From positions 1 to 18,538 of the forward strand of contig CAYZVS010000014.1 in NCBI GenBank assembly GCA_964482085.1: 18,538 nt of DNA. The letters are read 5' to 3'. A program made the position numbers and the translations under genes. Shown here in pieces: positions 1-8,756 of the stretch. Origin of the DNA: CAIXDN01 sp964482085 (GTDB taxonomy: Bacteria > Patescibacteriota > Patescibacteriia > 2-12-FULL-60-25). The notes beneath the pieces were generated by a model. It saw only the letters and a list, made by a program, of their open reading frames with translations, searched no databases and was not told the origin of the DNA. Position 1 is the first letter of the stretch; each line of letters opens with the position of its first letter.

Positions 1-1
1 G

Positions 2-3000
2 ACGGTATCGAATCGCGGAAGCTTTACGACCACGACGCTGTCGTTGTTTGGGGGATTCGTTGCTGCTTCGTCGAGCGTGACCGGGACGTTGAATGTTGCC
101 GGAACAAGCAATCTACTGCGTGATGTCTATGTTGGTACATCAACCTACAGCGTTACGCTCAATTCTGACTTTGTCATCAATGGTGACGATCTGTTTGTTG
201 CCGGCAATATTGGATCGGTTTCTTCAATCTTCTCTAATAGCATGTTCGTGGCGGGTGAGGTCGATCCTACCCTGTTTGGGGACGGCTTCATTAATCAGAC
301 GGATGGCGCGCTGGTCATTTCGGCCAATGCTGTGTCTTCTGTTCAACCTTCGATCAGTATCATTGCTGGCGATGTTGCTTCTGGTCTTGCAGGAGACGTG
401 AATATCCGTGCGGGTAATGGTTTGGGAGGTAATCCAGCTGGAAGCATCTACCTTACTCCTGGAGATTCTTTGGGTCAGCCAGGGCATGCCTACTTGAATC
501 CTGTATCTGGTTCTTCTAATACCCCTCAATTCCGATTCACTTCCCTTGGAGGTGGCTATATCAGTCTTGAGTCTCCAAGCACATCTAACTCGGTTAACTT
601 TGTTCTTCCATTTGCAGATGGTGCTTCATCGACTGTTATTGGTACCAATGGATTTGGAGGCCTATCCTTTGTCTCTGTTTGTTTGACCGATGGTACGAGC
701 TGTCCATCCGGATCGGGCTCTGATCTTAATTGGACATACAATCTTGCTGGCGACTTTGTTCGCAATGCCACAGGTACTACGGACATCGCCATCGGTTCAT
801 CAACACTCGCAAACTCTCCATTCGTATTCCTGAACAATACGACAACAAGTCGATTCCTCATTGGTCAAAACTCCTCAACAGGTGCTGGTGCTGATCTTGT
901 CATTGGTGCGACGACTGCTTCAGGGATGAATAGCTTGTTCCAGCTCACTGGTGACGATCTGTTTGTTGCCGGCAATATTGGTTCTGCTTCCTCGGTGTAT
1001 ACAAATGGGGCATTTATTGCGGGACCTGGCAGTACTAGCTTTGGCGACGGCTTTATCAGTAAGAACAATGGTTATTTGTCGATCAAATCGACGAGTGGTA
1101 CACGCATCACAAACGCTCTTGAGCAATTCATTTCTTCAGAAATATCGCCCACCTTTTTGGGGAGTACGGGAGTCATACCTAAGGCGTCATTCTTTGTTAC
1201 TGCAGGTAACTACGCTTACGTTCTTGCCAACTCCAACGAACTTCATATTGTTGATATTTCCAATCCTAACTCTCCGACGAGTACGGGATTTGTCACTGTG
1301 CCATCGACACCGACCAGTATTGATTATGACGGTGCATTTGTTTATGTTGGAGGAGGTTCTAACAATGTATATGTCTATGATGTTACCGATAAGAAGCAAC
1401 CTATATTATCACGTATTATTTTTGGCTTGGGACAGAAGAATAAGATTAGTGGTAAGTATTTGTATAGTTTGAACAACCTGATACTCAGGATTTCAGATTT
1501 AGAGGGAAATACATTAGGAACGGTTAGTCTCTCTGGAGTAGGTATTGGAACTGATCTTGTCGTACAGAATGGAAGAGCTTATGTCATAGGCGGCAGTGGG
1601 AATACAGAGCTTTTTGTAATCGACGTACAAAATCCAAACGCACCTATTGTATTGGATACTTATGATCTCGTGACTGGAGCGAATGATATTGCTGTCAATG
1701 ATCGGTATGTGTATGCAGCTGATGCCGTTGCTGGGTTGCTCTGGATTTTTGATGTGAGAAATTCTTCTGATATTCGAGTCGCGGCAACAACCAGTATTAC
1801 GGGTGCAGATAACTTGTTTGTCTCGGGCCGATACGCCTACGTTGGTGCTGGTACGAACATCAACGTCGTAGACGTTGCATCGAGCACGGCTCCGAGCCTT
1901 GTGAAAACATTTGCGACTTCACCGGGTTCGATCCGTCAGTTTGCAACGCAGGGGCGGTATGGCATTTTCATTGGAGGAGGGACCTCTGATGGTTATTTGC
2001 AGATTTATGACATGCGAGGAACGGAATTGCAGAGTCTGACGGCTCATTCATTACAAGCAGGGTCAGCCAGAATAGGTGACCTTCTTACGGTTGAGGGTGA
2101 AACGCTTTTGTCAGGAGGACTGCGAGTGGGGGTGGCAGGTATTGCTTCCGTTGGCTCCTTGTCGGTTGCAGCGACAAATACGACTTCGACATTTATGGGT
2201 GCACTTCAGGCAGTGAGACTGCAGGCTACAGGAGCTTTTTCCGTACTTGGCTCCGTTAGTCTTGGTGGTTCCTTTTCAGATCTGATTACTATCAATGGTA
2301 GTTTTGCTAGTGATCTTTTACCTGATGTAGTGGGACGCAATCTGGGATCACAAGCGCTTCCTTGGGACGGATTTTTCAGAAACGCAACGGCGACAAGTCT
2401 TTTTGTTGCTTCACGTGGTATTACCGCAGAACCGCCAGGTGGCTTAATACAGTCTGCAAATATTGTTTCGACCTCAACGCTCGTCGGTGGAAATCCGATC
2501 GGCGTCTACGCTAGTGATCGTTATCTGTATTATATTGGTGGCAATCGGGGTTTGGAAATTGTCGACATTACCGATCCCACAGCGCCATTCGTTACCGCTT
2601 CATCGAGTCTGTTCGGTTTTAGTATAAGCGATTTCGTATCAAATGGCTCGCTGATTGCCATGGCAGGTGCTTTAAGTGGGGCGAGCCAAGGTGTGCGGGT
2701 GTTGGATGTCTCAGATTTCTCTAATGTGACGAGCGTCGGAGAACTTGCCTTTACCTCAGGTGGGTCCTTGTCTATTGATATGTCCGGCAAGTATGCGTTT
2801 GTTACCGGATCCGCTAGCTCCGCGCTCTATATCGTTGATATTTCTGTTCCGGGTACACCTGTTCTCGTATCGACGTTGACTGGACTCGGTTCTCCGAACA
2901 AAGTCAAAGTCCGTGACGGTTTTGCCTATGTGACCGAGAATACGAGCAATCGTCTTTACATTATTGATGTACGTCAGCCAAACCAACCGGTGATCAAGGG

Positions 3001-5290
3001 TTTTGTGGCGGTCGCGAACGCACCACAGGAAGTTTATCAGCAAGGCCGGTATGCGTACGTGGCGTTAAGCACAACACAATTTGAAACGATCGATGTTTCT
3101 GATCCGACAGCTCCCTTTGGTGTTGCGACGAGCACCTGCCCAAGCTATGCATGCACGGGTGGATTTATTGCCGGTGATTATTTCCTAACACGTGGTCGAG
3201 ATTTCTTTGCCTCACGCGATATTATTAATTTCTGGGACATCTCGAGTTCGGCAGGTCCTCAGACTCTTTCCCGACTTGCAATAGATGAACCTACGGCACA
3301 ATTACAAAAACTCACCAAGTACGGGAGCCATGTATATACCATTCACAGTAACGTTTTTTTAGGCGCAACGACCGGCGTTCTGTCGATCATAGATTCGGGC
3401 GGAATCAAGACAGACGGAATTCAGGCAGGAACAGCCGAGTTTGGGACTCTCATGGTGCGCAATGCCGCGGAAATCGCCAAACAGCTGACGGTGCAAGGAG
3501 GATTACAGGTTGGTACTAATGGTATCTTGTCTCTTGGTTCCATCTCCTCCTTTGCTACGGGCACCATTTCTTCTTTTGCCGGAATGTTTAACGTTCAAAC
3601 ATCGACTTCTACGCCAGCGGTTTTGATTCAGAATACGGCGTCCGGCGGCCAAACTTGGGGCGCCTATATCGACCAGCTCTCCGTCGGATCCAACATTACC
3701 GCCACCGGTGCGACCGACTACTCCATGGTGATTACGTATGCTTCAAGCGCAACAAGGGGGGGTCTCTGTATTGATGACACAGCCACGGGTGTGACTTGCC
3801 CGACTAATGTCGGCGCATCGATTATGGCCGACGGAGCAGTCATCTCCAATGCCTTTGACTTAGCAGAAATGTATTCCGTGACAGGAACGACAGAGGCTGG
3901 AGATGTTCTCGTGCTCTACGCTTCATCGACCGCTACTGTCATGCGTAGCTCGGGTGTTGCATACGATTCAAAAATCATCGGCATCATCTCAACGGATCCA
4001 GGTTTTGTTCTTGGTTGGGGTGGTGGGGCCAAAGTTGCGCTTACAGGTCGTGTCCCCACCAAAGTTTCCATGAATAATGGACCGATTGCTGTCGGTGACG
4101 CACTCGTTTCATCGGATGTCCCCGGTTTCGCGATGAAAGCAACTCAACCGGGCATGATTCTTGGCTATGCCCTCGAGAGCGTCTCTGCGACAGGCACGGC
4201 CCAAGTATTTGTGAACGTCGGATTCTGGGCGGGTCTCACGTTTGGACCGACGGGACAGATTCAAGTCGATGACAGCGGCAATGTGTCGATCATGAATGAT
4301 CTTCACATCGGCGGAAAACTGTTCCCGAGCCTCAAAGGCGGAGGAATTCAGAATGATTGGTACCTGTTTGTTAATGCCGATGACCCAACATCGACTTATA
4401 TCTCTACAAACGCCGATGGATTCATGAGCATGGATACGTATGACTTTGCGGAGAGATATTACTCGCCGGATGAACTTGAATCTGGAGACGTCGTGGTTGT
4501 TTCCGACTCTGGACGTACGCATGTACAACGCTCGATGAATGAAGATGCGATGGTCTTGGGCATTGTCTCGACACGCCCAGCATTTATTGCAGGTCGTCCG
4601 GCGACGTCGACCTATCCGATTGCTCTTTCCGGTCGTGTTCCAACCAAGGTTTCTGGTATGAATGGAGCGATTAAGGCTGGCGATCCTTTGTCGCCGACAT
4701 CGATTCCGGGAGTTGTAGCGAAGGCTGTAAAAACTGGTCCGATTGTTGGTCTGGCATTGGAGGGTTTTGATGGAGCGAACGTTGGTAAGATTGAAGTGTT
4801 TGTTAATCCGAGTTATTGGGTTAACAAGTCTGAGTTTGTTCAGAGTGAGTCTGCTGGCGGAGCTTCACAAATCGTTGTTAGCCAAGATAAGCAAGGTTTT
4901 GCAACGGTATCGGCTGGCTCCAAAAAAGTTCGAATTGAGTTTCCATCGCTTGGTGCGTATCCAAATGTTCAAGTTACACCTCGTGGCTCAGTTGCTGGTG
5001 GATGGTGGACAGATAGTTATACCGACACAGGATTTGAAATTATCATGGCTGATGCACAAGACCATGACGTGGTGTTTGCTTGGCGCGTTGAGGCAACGAC
5101 AGGCTCGGATATTATGCGCATGTCCGATGGAACATATGCTTCAGTTGATCCACTCACAGGTGCACCGGTTGGTTTACAGGCGGCAACATCAACACCGGAA
5201 ATTTTGCTTCCAGAGATAGTAAATTCAAGTACAACGAGCGTAATTGAGACTGTGATCGACGAGTCAGCGACGACGACATCCGCGGAATAA
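2..5290 (+). CDS. Giant modular surface protein, tail-fibre-like modules plus two LVIVD-type propellers (5' partial)
   Basis: The frame is open to the window edge, so the true start lies upstream; the TTG at 44 is only an internal codon. About 1,760 residues are visible, ending in TAA. In order: fibre-like repeats with GDDLFVAGNIGS (bases 178-213 and 946-981); a first beta-propeller, about 1190-2040, with repeated Y-x-Y-V ... I-x-V-V-D-V blades; a linker; a second propeller, about 2455-3400; two related modules with D-(L/F)-A-E-x-Y and GRVPTKVS (3848-4228 and 4436-4819); then a Trp-rich beta domain, about 4860-5130 (GGWWTDSYTDTGFEI, VVFAWRVEA), resembling H-type-lectin-like fibre tips. The tail is Ser/Thr-rich with no LPxTG motif and no membrane anchor. 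The low-charge, Gly/Ser/Thr-rich composition suits an exported adhesin or fibre. Role inferred: attachment or cell-cell contact. An O-antigen-ligase-like gene follows after 38 bases. Sure of the architecture, unsure of the function. Confidence 0.9.
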   Translation, partial: TVSNRGSFTTTTLSLFGGFVAASSSVTGTLNVAGTSNLLRDVYVGTSTYSVTLNSDFVINGDDLFVAGNIGSVSSIFSNSMFVAGEVDPTLFGDGFINQTDGALVISANAVSSVQPSISIIAGDVASGLAGDVNIRAGNGLGGNPAGSIYLTPGDSLGQPGHAYLNPVSGSSNTPQFRFTSLGGGYISLESPSTSNSVNFVLPFADGASSTVIGTNGFGGLSFVSVCLTDGTSCPSGSGSDLNWTYNLAGDFVRNATGTTDIAIGSSTLANSPFVFLNNTTTSRFLIGQNSSTGAGADLVIGATTASGMNSLFQLTGDDLFVAGNIGSASSVYTNGAFIAGPGSTSFGDGFISKNNGYLSIKSTSGTRITNALEQFISSEISPTFLGSTGVIPKASFFVTAGNYAYVLANSNELHIVDISNPNSPTSTGFVTVPSTPTSIDYDGAFVYVGGGSNNVYVYDVTDKKQPILSRIIFGLGQKNKISGKYLYSLNNLILRISDLEGNTLGTVSLSGVGIGTDLVVQNGRAYVIGGSGNTELFVIDVQNPNAPIVLDTYDLVTGANDIAVNDRYVYAADAVAGLLWIFDVRNSSDIRVAATTSITGADNLFVSGRYAYVGAGTNINVVDVASSTAPSLVKTFATSPGSIRQFATQGRYGIFIGGGTSDGYLQIYDMRGTELQSLTAHSLQAGSARIGDLLTVEGETLLSGGLRVGVAGIASVGSLSVAATNTTSTFMGALQAVRLQATGAFSVLGSVSLGGSFSDLITINGSFASDLLPDVVGRNLGSQALPWDGFFRNATATSLFVASRGITAEPPGGLIQSANIVSTSTLVGGNPIGVYASDRYLYYIGGNRGLEIVDITDPTAPFVTASSSLFGFSISDFVSNGSLIAMAGALSGASQGVRVLDVSDFSNVTSVGELAFTSGGSLSIDMSGKYAFVTGSASSALYIVDISVPGTPVLVSTLTGLGSPNKVKVRDGFAYVTENTSNRLYIIDVRQPNQPVIKGFVAVANAPQEVYQQGRYAYVALSTTQFETIDVSDPTAPFGVATSTCPSYACTGGFIAGDYFLTRGRDFFASRDIINFWDISSSAGPQTLSRLAIDEPTAQLQKLTKYGSHVYTIHSNVFLGATTGVLSIIDSGGIKTDGIQAGTAEFGTLMVRNAAEIAKQLTVQGGLQVGTNGILSLGSISSFATGTISSFAGMFNVQTSTSTPAVLIQNTASGGQTWGAYIDQLSVGSNITATGATDYSMVITYASSATRGGLCIDDTATGVTCPTNVGASIMADGAVISNAFDLAEMYSVTGTTEAGDVLVLYASSTATVMRSSGVAYDSKIIGIISTDPGFVLGWGGGAKVALTGRVPTKVSMNNGPIAVGDALVSSDVPGFAMKATQPGMILGYALESVSATGTAQVFVNVGFWAGLTFGPTGQIQVDDSGNVSIMNDLHIGGKLFPSLKGGGIQNDWYLFVNADDPTSTYISTNADGFMSMDTYDFAERYYSPDELESGDVVVVSDSGRTHVQRSMNEDAMVLGIVSTRPAFIAGRPATSTYPIALSGRVPTKVSGMNGAIKAGDPLSPTSIPGVVAKAVKTGPIVGLALEGFDGANVGKIEVFVNPSYWVNKSEFVQSESAGGASQIVVSQDKQGFATVSAGSKKVRIEFPSLGAYPNVQVTPRGSVAGGWWTDSYTDTGFEIIMADAQDHDVVFAWRVEATTGSDIMRMSDGTYASVDPLTGAPVGLQAATSTPEILLPEIVNSSTTSVIETVIDESATTTSAE
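181..213 (+). repeat. 33-bp exact direct repeat, copy 1
   Basis: These 33 bases recur without change at 949-981, 768 bases (256 codons) later and in the same reading frame. They encode the core of GDDLFVAGNIGS. The sequence diverges immediately after both copies, although the protein similarity (GDGFI, VSS/ASS) continues. Confidence 0.95.
949..981 (+). repeat. 33-bp exact direct repeat, copy 2
   Basis: Second copy of the repeat at 181-213, identical at all 33 bases and in frame. It starts the second fibre-like block just before the first propeller. Confidence 0.95.
3848..4819 (+). repeat. Two tandem related protein modules inside the giant protein
   Basis: Module A (about 3848-4228) and module B (about 4436-4819) share the order D-(L/F)-A-E-x-Y, G-D-V-(L/V)-V, G-I-(I/V)-S-T-x-P, (V/I)-A-L-(T/S)-GRVPTKVS, NG-x-I-x-(V/A)-GD, (V/I)-PG, (L/V)-G-x-ALE and a closing N-x-x-(F/Y)-W. 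They are diverged duplicates joined by a linker of about 70 residues. Similar modules are common near the C-termini of large CPR surface proteins and phage fibres; this is recalled family knowledge, not searched here. Confidence 0.8.
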
Positions 5291-5300
5291 AAAAACAGTG

Positions 5301-5309
5301 TGTTATACT
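5301..5309 (+). promoter_or_regulatory. Extended -10 promoter for the ligase/TPR gene
   Basis: The box TGTTATACT fits TGnTATAAT with one mismatch in the 38-base gap after the giant gene. No -35 is visible, as is usual for extended -10 promoters. Transcription would start near 5316, giving a leader of about 13 nt without a Shine-Dalgarno sequence. No terminator separates it from the gene upstream, so read-through is also possible. Confidence 0.45.
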
Positions 5310-5328
5310 TCAACGCAAATAGATTTCT

Positions 5329-7800
5329 ATGAGCACTATCTTTTCGCGTTTCGACGCATCACCCTCGGCTAGCAACCCGGAACCACTTCAGGCGATGCCT
5401 GGTGTTTCCCGAATTTTGAACATGGTTATCGATGCATGTTTACATGCAGCCGTGTTTCTTGTTCCGTTGTTTTTCAGCTCACTCACCATCGATGTTCTTG
5501 AACTCAACAAGCAAACCTTGCTTGTTATTCTTGCGACGATTGCTGGAGTCGCTTGGCTTGGCAAAGCGTTGGCTGATAAGCAGTTCACACTCGTCCGCAA
5601 CTGGATTCACTTGGTTGCAGTCTTGTTTGGACTCGGTTACATGGTCGTCTCGCTCCTTTCTCATGACCGTTATCTCTCCATGGTGGGAAGTCTGGGTCAG
5701 ATGCCATGGGCATTTTCAACGATCGCCGCTTTAGTTGTCTTCTATATCGTCGCGGTCAATCGTATTCGCCAGACGGCACAGGTATATGACTTTATCTTCA
5801 GCTTCCTTGTAAGCTCTTTGCTTGCTGGAATCTACGGTTTGATGCAGATGTTTGGAATCTTCTTGATTCCGGTAGCTGCTTCACAGGTTAAGACCTTTAC
5901 GAGTGTTGGTAGTGTCTTTAGCTTTGCGGTTTACATGACGGTTCCGTTGCTTATCTCGGCGAGCTTAGCATTCCATGGCTGCCGCAATAATGTGTGCTTG
6001 CTTGGTACAAAGAAGCCAGCTGGAACGGTCGCTCGCGGAATCGTTTGGGCTACGATCATTGTTGCGTTGATCAACTTGATCGTGATCGATTTCTGGGTAG
6101 CATGGGCCGCTCTCTTGTTTGGAACCGTGGTTACAGTTGTTATTGGTTATTTGCGCACGCGTTCGATCGGTTCTCCGGCTAAACTCGCGATTCCTGGAGT
6201 TTTACTCGCTGTCTCGATCTTGTTGCTCTTTTTCCGCACGCCAATCAACTTGAATTTGCCGGCTGAAGTTTCACCGTCCGCCATGGCTTCCATGAATGTT
6301 GCCAAGGAAACTTTGCGAGAAATGCCAATCTTTGGCTCGGGTCCTGGTACGTGGATTTACAATTACGCGAAGTATCGCGTAGAGCTAGTGAATCTTTCTC
6401 CGTTCTGGAATGTACGATTTGACCGTGGTTTTTCGTTCTTCCTAACCTTGCTGGCTACGACCGGACTCGTCGGAACTGTTCTCTGGCTTTTGTTAATTGC
6501 GTCGGCGGTTGTAAAGAGTGCTGGGCACTTAATGAGAGAGAAAAACGATGATGTTTGGTACGCCTATCTTACGGTGTTTGTTGGTTGGTCGACTTTGGTG
6601 TTTGTTTCTTTCTTCTACAATTACAACATGGCGCATATATTTGCGCTGTGGTTCCTGTTTGCTCTGCTTGGTTCCTTGGTTGGTCGCAACACAATTACTT
6701 GGGATGCTCGTAAGAATACTTACGCCTATGGCATTCTCTCGGTAGTCTTTGTGGTCGCTCTTATTGCAGGTATTTCATCGATCTGGCTTACGGGACAGCG
6801 CTTTGTCGCAGATGCGGCTTTCTCTGGAGCGGTTGCTGATTTCCGTGCAGGAAAGAGTATTGATGAGGTAATCGTCAAGCTCAATAAAGCAGCTTCCTTG
6901 AATCCGATGCTCGATATGTATGCTCGCAACTTGTCGCAAGCTCACTTGATCAAGGCAGCCGGTTTGATTCAGGCACGTCCGAGCAATGAGCAGGTTCCTG
7001 CTATTCAGAATGAGATTAAATTGGCTGTCGATATCGGTCTCCGTGCTACGCAGCTTGCGCCTTCCAACGTAGACAACTGGTCTAGCCTTGGATTGATTTA
7101 TCAGAGTGTTGCCAGCTTTACGCGTGGTGCTGATGAATTTGCCATCAAGAACTACGATGAGGCTACGATGCGTGAACCGCAGAACCCAGTCTTCTTGAAT
7201 GAAGTTGGTAAGTTGTACTTGCTCCGTTCCGATGCCTATCGCACACAGTTGGGTGCAGGTGACGCAGCCGCAAAAGCTGAAACGCAAAAGAATGTGAATG
7301 ATAACCTCGCGCTCGCAGAACAGAAGCTCAAGGCTGCTATCGAGGCTAAGCCGGATTATCTTCCTGCTCGCTATCACTTGGGTATCGTTTACGAACGTCA
7401 GGGTCGTGTGAAGGATGCGATTACCGAGCTTGAGAATGTATTGCGTATCAATAACAAAGATCTTGGAGTGGCATTTGAACTCTCGATCTTGTACTACCGC
7501 AACAATCAAAAGAACGAATCGCTTGAACTCATGAAGCAGGTTTCTGCTATCGAACCTAGCAACGTAAATGCTCGCTGGTATCTTTCAGCTATGCTTGAAG
7601 AACGCGGTGAATATGCCGACGCTTTGGCGCAAATTAAGCCGCTTTCTGAGCAGTATCCTGAGAACGCTGCCATTCAACAGCGTATGAACTCGCTTACGGC
7701 TGCGGTGAATGCTGACTTGAAGCCAGAAACCCGACCGCTTCCTGATCCAATTCCTGAAGCGATCCGCAACTCGACCGACAACAACCCAGTCACACAGTAA
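5329..7800 (+). CDS. O-antigen ligase/polymerase-like membrane protein with C-terminal TPR domain
   Basis: This 823-residue protein has two halves. Residues about 30-490 are polytopic, with roughly a dozen hydrophobic segments (for example 37-52, 62-78, 92-110, 128-145, 155-180, 240-272, 287-302, 368-398, 410-450, 466-488). The loop at 330-365 carries GSGPGTW and an aromatic/Asn cluster (NLSPFWNVRFDRG), typical of the Wzy_C/O-antigen ligase family. Residues about 495-800 are soluble TPR helices, clearest at 660-790 with the pattern A-x-x-x-L-G-x-x-Y. Family knowledge: such proteins transfer or polymerise lipid-linked glycans at the membrane, and the TPR part probably binds partners. The ATG at 5329 follows an extended -10 box. 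The next gene starts 8 bases after the TAA. The match is by topology and motif; the substrate is unknown. Confidence 0.75.
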   Translation: MSTIFSRFDASPSASNPEPLQAMPGVSRILNMVIDACLHAAVFLVPLFFSSLTIDVLELNKQTLLVILATIAGVAWLGKALADKQFTLVRNWIHLVAVLFGLGYMVVSLLSHDRYLSMVGSLGQMPWAFSTIAALVVFYIVAVNRIRQTAQVYDFIFSFLVSSLLAGIYGLMQMFGIFLIPVAASQVKTFTSVGSVFSFAVYMTVPLLISASLAFHGCRNNVCLLGTKKPAGTVARGIVWATIIVALINLIVIDFWVAWAALLFGTVVTVVIGYLRTRSIGSPAKLAIPGVLLAVSILLLFFRTPINLNLPAEVSPSAMASMNVAKETLREMPIFGSGPGTWIYNYAKYRVELVNLSPFWNVRFDRGFSFFLTLLATTGLVGTVLWLLLIASAVVKSAGHLMREKNDDVWYAYLTVFVGWSTLVFVSFFYNYNMAHIFALWFLFALLGSLVGRNTITWDARKNTYAYGILSVVFVVALIAGISSIWLTGQRFVADAAFSGAVADFRAGKSIDEVIVKLNKAASLNPMLDMYARNLSQAHLIKAAGLIQARPSNEQVPAIQNEIKLAVDIGLRATQLAPSNVDNWSSLGLIYQSVASFTRGADEFAIKNYDEATMREPQNPVFLNEVGKLYLLRSDAYRTQLGAGDAAAKAETQKNVNDNLALAEQKLKAAIEAKPDYLPARYHLGIVYERQGRVKDAITELENVLRINNKDLGVAFELSILYYRNNQKNESLELMKQVSAIEPSNVNARWYLSAMLEERGEYADALAQIKPLSEQYPENAAIQQRMNSLTAAVNADLKPETRPLPDPIPEAIRNSTDNNPVTQ

Positions 7801-7808
7801 AAAAAAAC

Positions 7809-8585
7809 ATGTTTGACCCCCGCAATCTTCTCAAGCGTTTAAACCGCTTGATTGAATCCTTCGTTCCCGGATCGTGGACGCAGGGCGGGATGGAGCAACG
7901 CCGGCCATCTCCCAAAGAGATGCGCCGGCTTTTGCTTTCCGAAGCAAAGACTATTAGTAAGCTTTTGGATGCGGCATTCAGCGGACATGGTTCCTTGCTC
8001 AAGGAATTGATTGAAGACTTAAGCAAAAAACCTGATCAAGCACTGATGGAGCATTGGGACTCTGTTTGTAAGGAGTTACTCTCTGTTAGAAGAGCGCTTT
8101 ATCGACTTATTTTGGCCCGTCAGAGCCGTTCAGATCTTTTAAACGAGTGGAATGAATGGGAAAGACATGCGCATCTTTCTAAAGGCGATAAAAGCCTCGC
8201 ACGTTTTGAAAGACAAGAGATGTTAGCTTCGGAGTTACGTCTGCGTGGGATTGAAGTGCCTCGCTCTGCTTTTCCCGTTGAGAATATTGAAGAGAAGCAC
8301 GTGAGTGTAGAGTTAGCCGTGGCACCAAAAGCGGTTGAAGCATCTCCGGAGGAAGTAGTTGTGTCTCCGAGTTTGGCCGATGATTGGGAGCCGATGTGGT
8401 TATCTCAGGCGGATGAGAGCGCGGATTTTTGGGAGAGTATGGCTGGTGGTTTTCATGCGCCGCATCTCACGGCTGCCCAGGCTATGCGCTTGGCAAAGGG
8501 ATTTAGGATGGCGCAAGCGGATCGTAAGCAAGCGGATCGTGTTCGCGGGATTCGTCGATATCGACTTTCTGCCTTTGAGGTCTAG
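7809..8585 (+). CDS. Unrecognised helical protein, 258 residues
   Basis: I do not recognise a family. The ATG at 7809 lies 8 bases after the ligase/TPR stop and is preceded only by A-rich sequence, so the two genes are probably co-transcribed. There is no signal peptide and no membrane segment. Residues 1-150 look mainly helical and highly charged (basic N-terminus, then LLSEAKTISKLL and ELLSVRRALYRLI stretches). Residues about 165-200 are acidic, Pro/Val-rich and probably a disordered linker. The C-terminal part is Trp-rich (DDWEPMWL, DFWESM) and ends in a basic tail containing a five-residue duplication (AQADR-KQADR). A cytoplasmic partner of the neighbouring membrane protein is possible, but this rests on position only. 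Stop TAG at 8583-8585. Confidence 0.75.
   Translation: MFDPRNLLKRLNRLIESFVPGSWTQGGMEQRRPSPKEMRRLLLSEAKTISKLLDAAFSGHGSLLKELIEDLSKKPDQALMEHWDSVCKELLSVRRALYRLILARQSRSDLLNEWNEWERHAHLSKGDKSLARFERQEMLASELRLRGIEVPRSAFPVENIEEKHVSVELAVAPKAVEASPEEVVVSPSLADDWEPMWLSQADESADFWESMAGGFHAPHLTAAQAMRLAKGFRMAQADRKQADRVRGIRRYRLSAFEV
8513..8540 (+). repeat. 13-bp tandem repeat, 15-bp period, in the unknown gene
   Basis: Bases 8513-8525 and 8528-8540 are identical. The 15-bp spacing duplicates five codons in frame (AQADR then KQADR), which suggests a recent slippage event. Confidence 0.85.
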
Positions 8586-8588
8586 CCA

Positions 8589-8617
8589 TTGACGACTGGC
8601 CTTCGTTTTGGCATTAT
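8589..8617 (+). promoter_or_regulatory. Promoter of tRNA-Ala
   Basis: TTGACG (8589-8594) and CATTAT (8612-8617) are separated by exactly 17 bases. Transcription would start near 8624, about 20 bases before the mature tRNA 5' end. The -35 box starts 3 bases after the stop of the preceding gene. Confidence 0.55.
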
Positions 8618-8643
8618 TTTCCTGCTCATCATCGATGTTAGAT

Positions 8644-8719
8644 GGGCCCTTAGCTCATCTGGTAGAGCGCTTCCATGGCATGGAAGAGGTGGCCGGTTCG
8701 ATCCCGGCAGGGTCCACCA
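8644..8719 (+). tRNA. tRNA-Ala (anticodon GGC), CCA encoded
   Basis: A full cloverleaf can be drawn. Acceptor stem is 8644-8650 with 8709-8715; D stem GCTC/GAGC; anticodon stem CTTCC/GGAAG with loop ATGGCAT; 5-nt variable loop; T stem GCCGG/CCGGC with loop TTCGATC; discriminator A at 8716; CCA at 8717-8719. The anticodon is 8677-8679, GGC, reading GCC and GCU. The third acceptor pair is G3-U70, the identity signal for alanyl-tRNA synthetase, which independently confirms Ala. It has its own promoter upstream and a strong terminator 7 bases downstream. Confidence 0.97.
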
Positions 8720-8725
8720 TAAAGG

Positions 8726-8756
8726 AAACCGCCTCAGTGGGCGGTTTTTCTTTTCT
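8726..8756 (+). terminator. Intrinsic terminator of tRNA-Ala
   Basis: An 8-bp stem (8726-8733 with 8740-8747, core CCGCC/GGCGG) with a 6-nt loop is followed by a T-rich tract (8745-8756). The convergent DoxX-like gene ends inside this tract. On the - strand the same hairpin is followed by only a short T-rich stretch, so it may also stop transcription from that side. Confidence 0.85.

Noticed and set aside
44..46. TTG at 44 as the true start of the giant protein
   Set aside because: The same frame is open back to base 2 with similar Ser/Thr-rich sequence, there is no ribosome-binding site and no signal peptide follows.
2..5290. Prophage origin of the giant gene because of its tail-fibre-like modules
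   Set aside because: No other phage gene is nearby; the neighbours are a glycan-ligase-like membrane protein, a tRNA and housekeeping genes, so a cellular surface protein is more likely.
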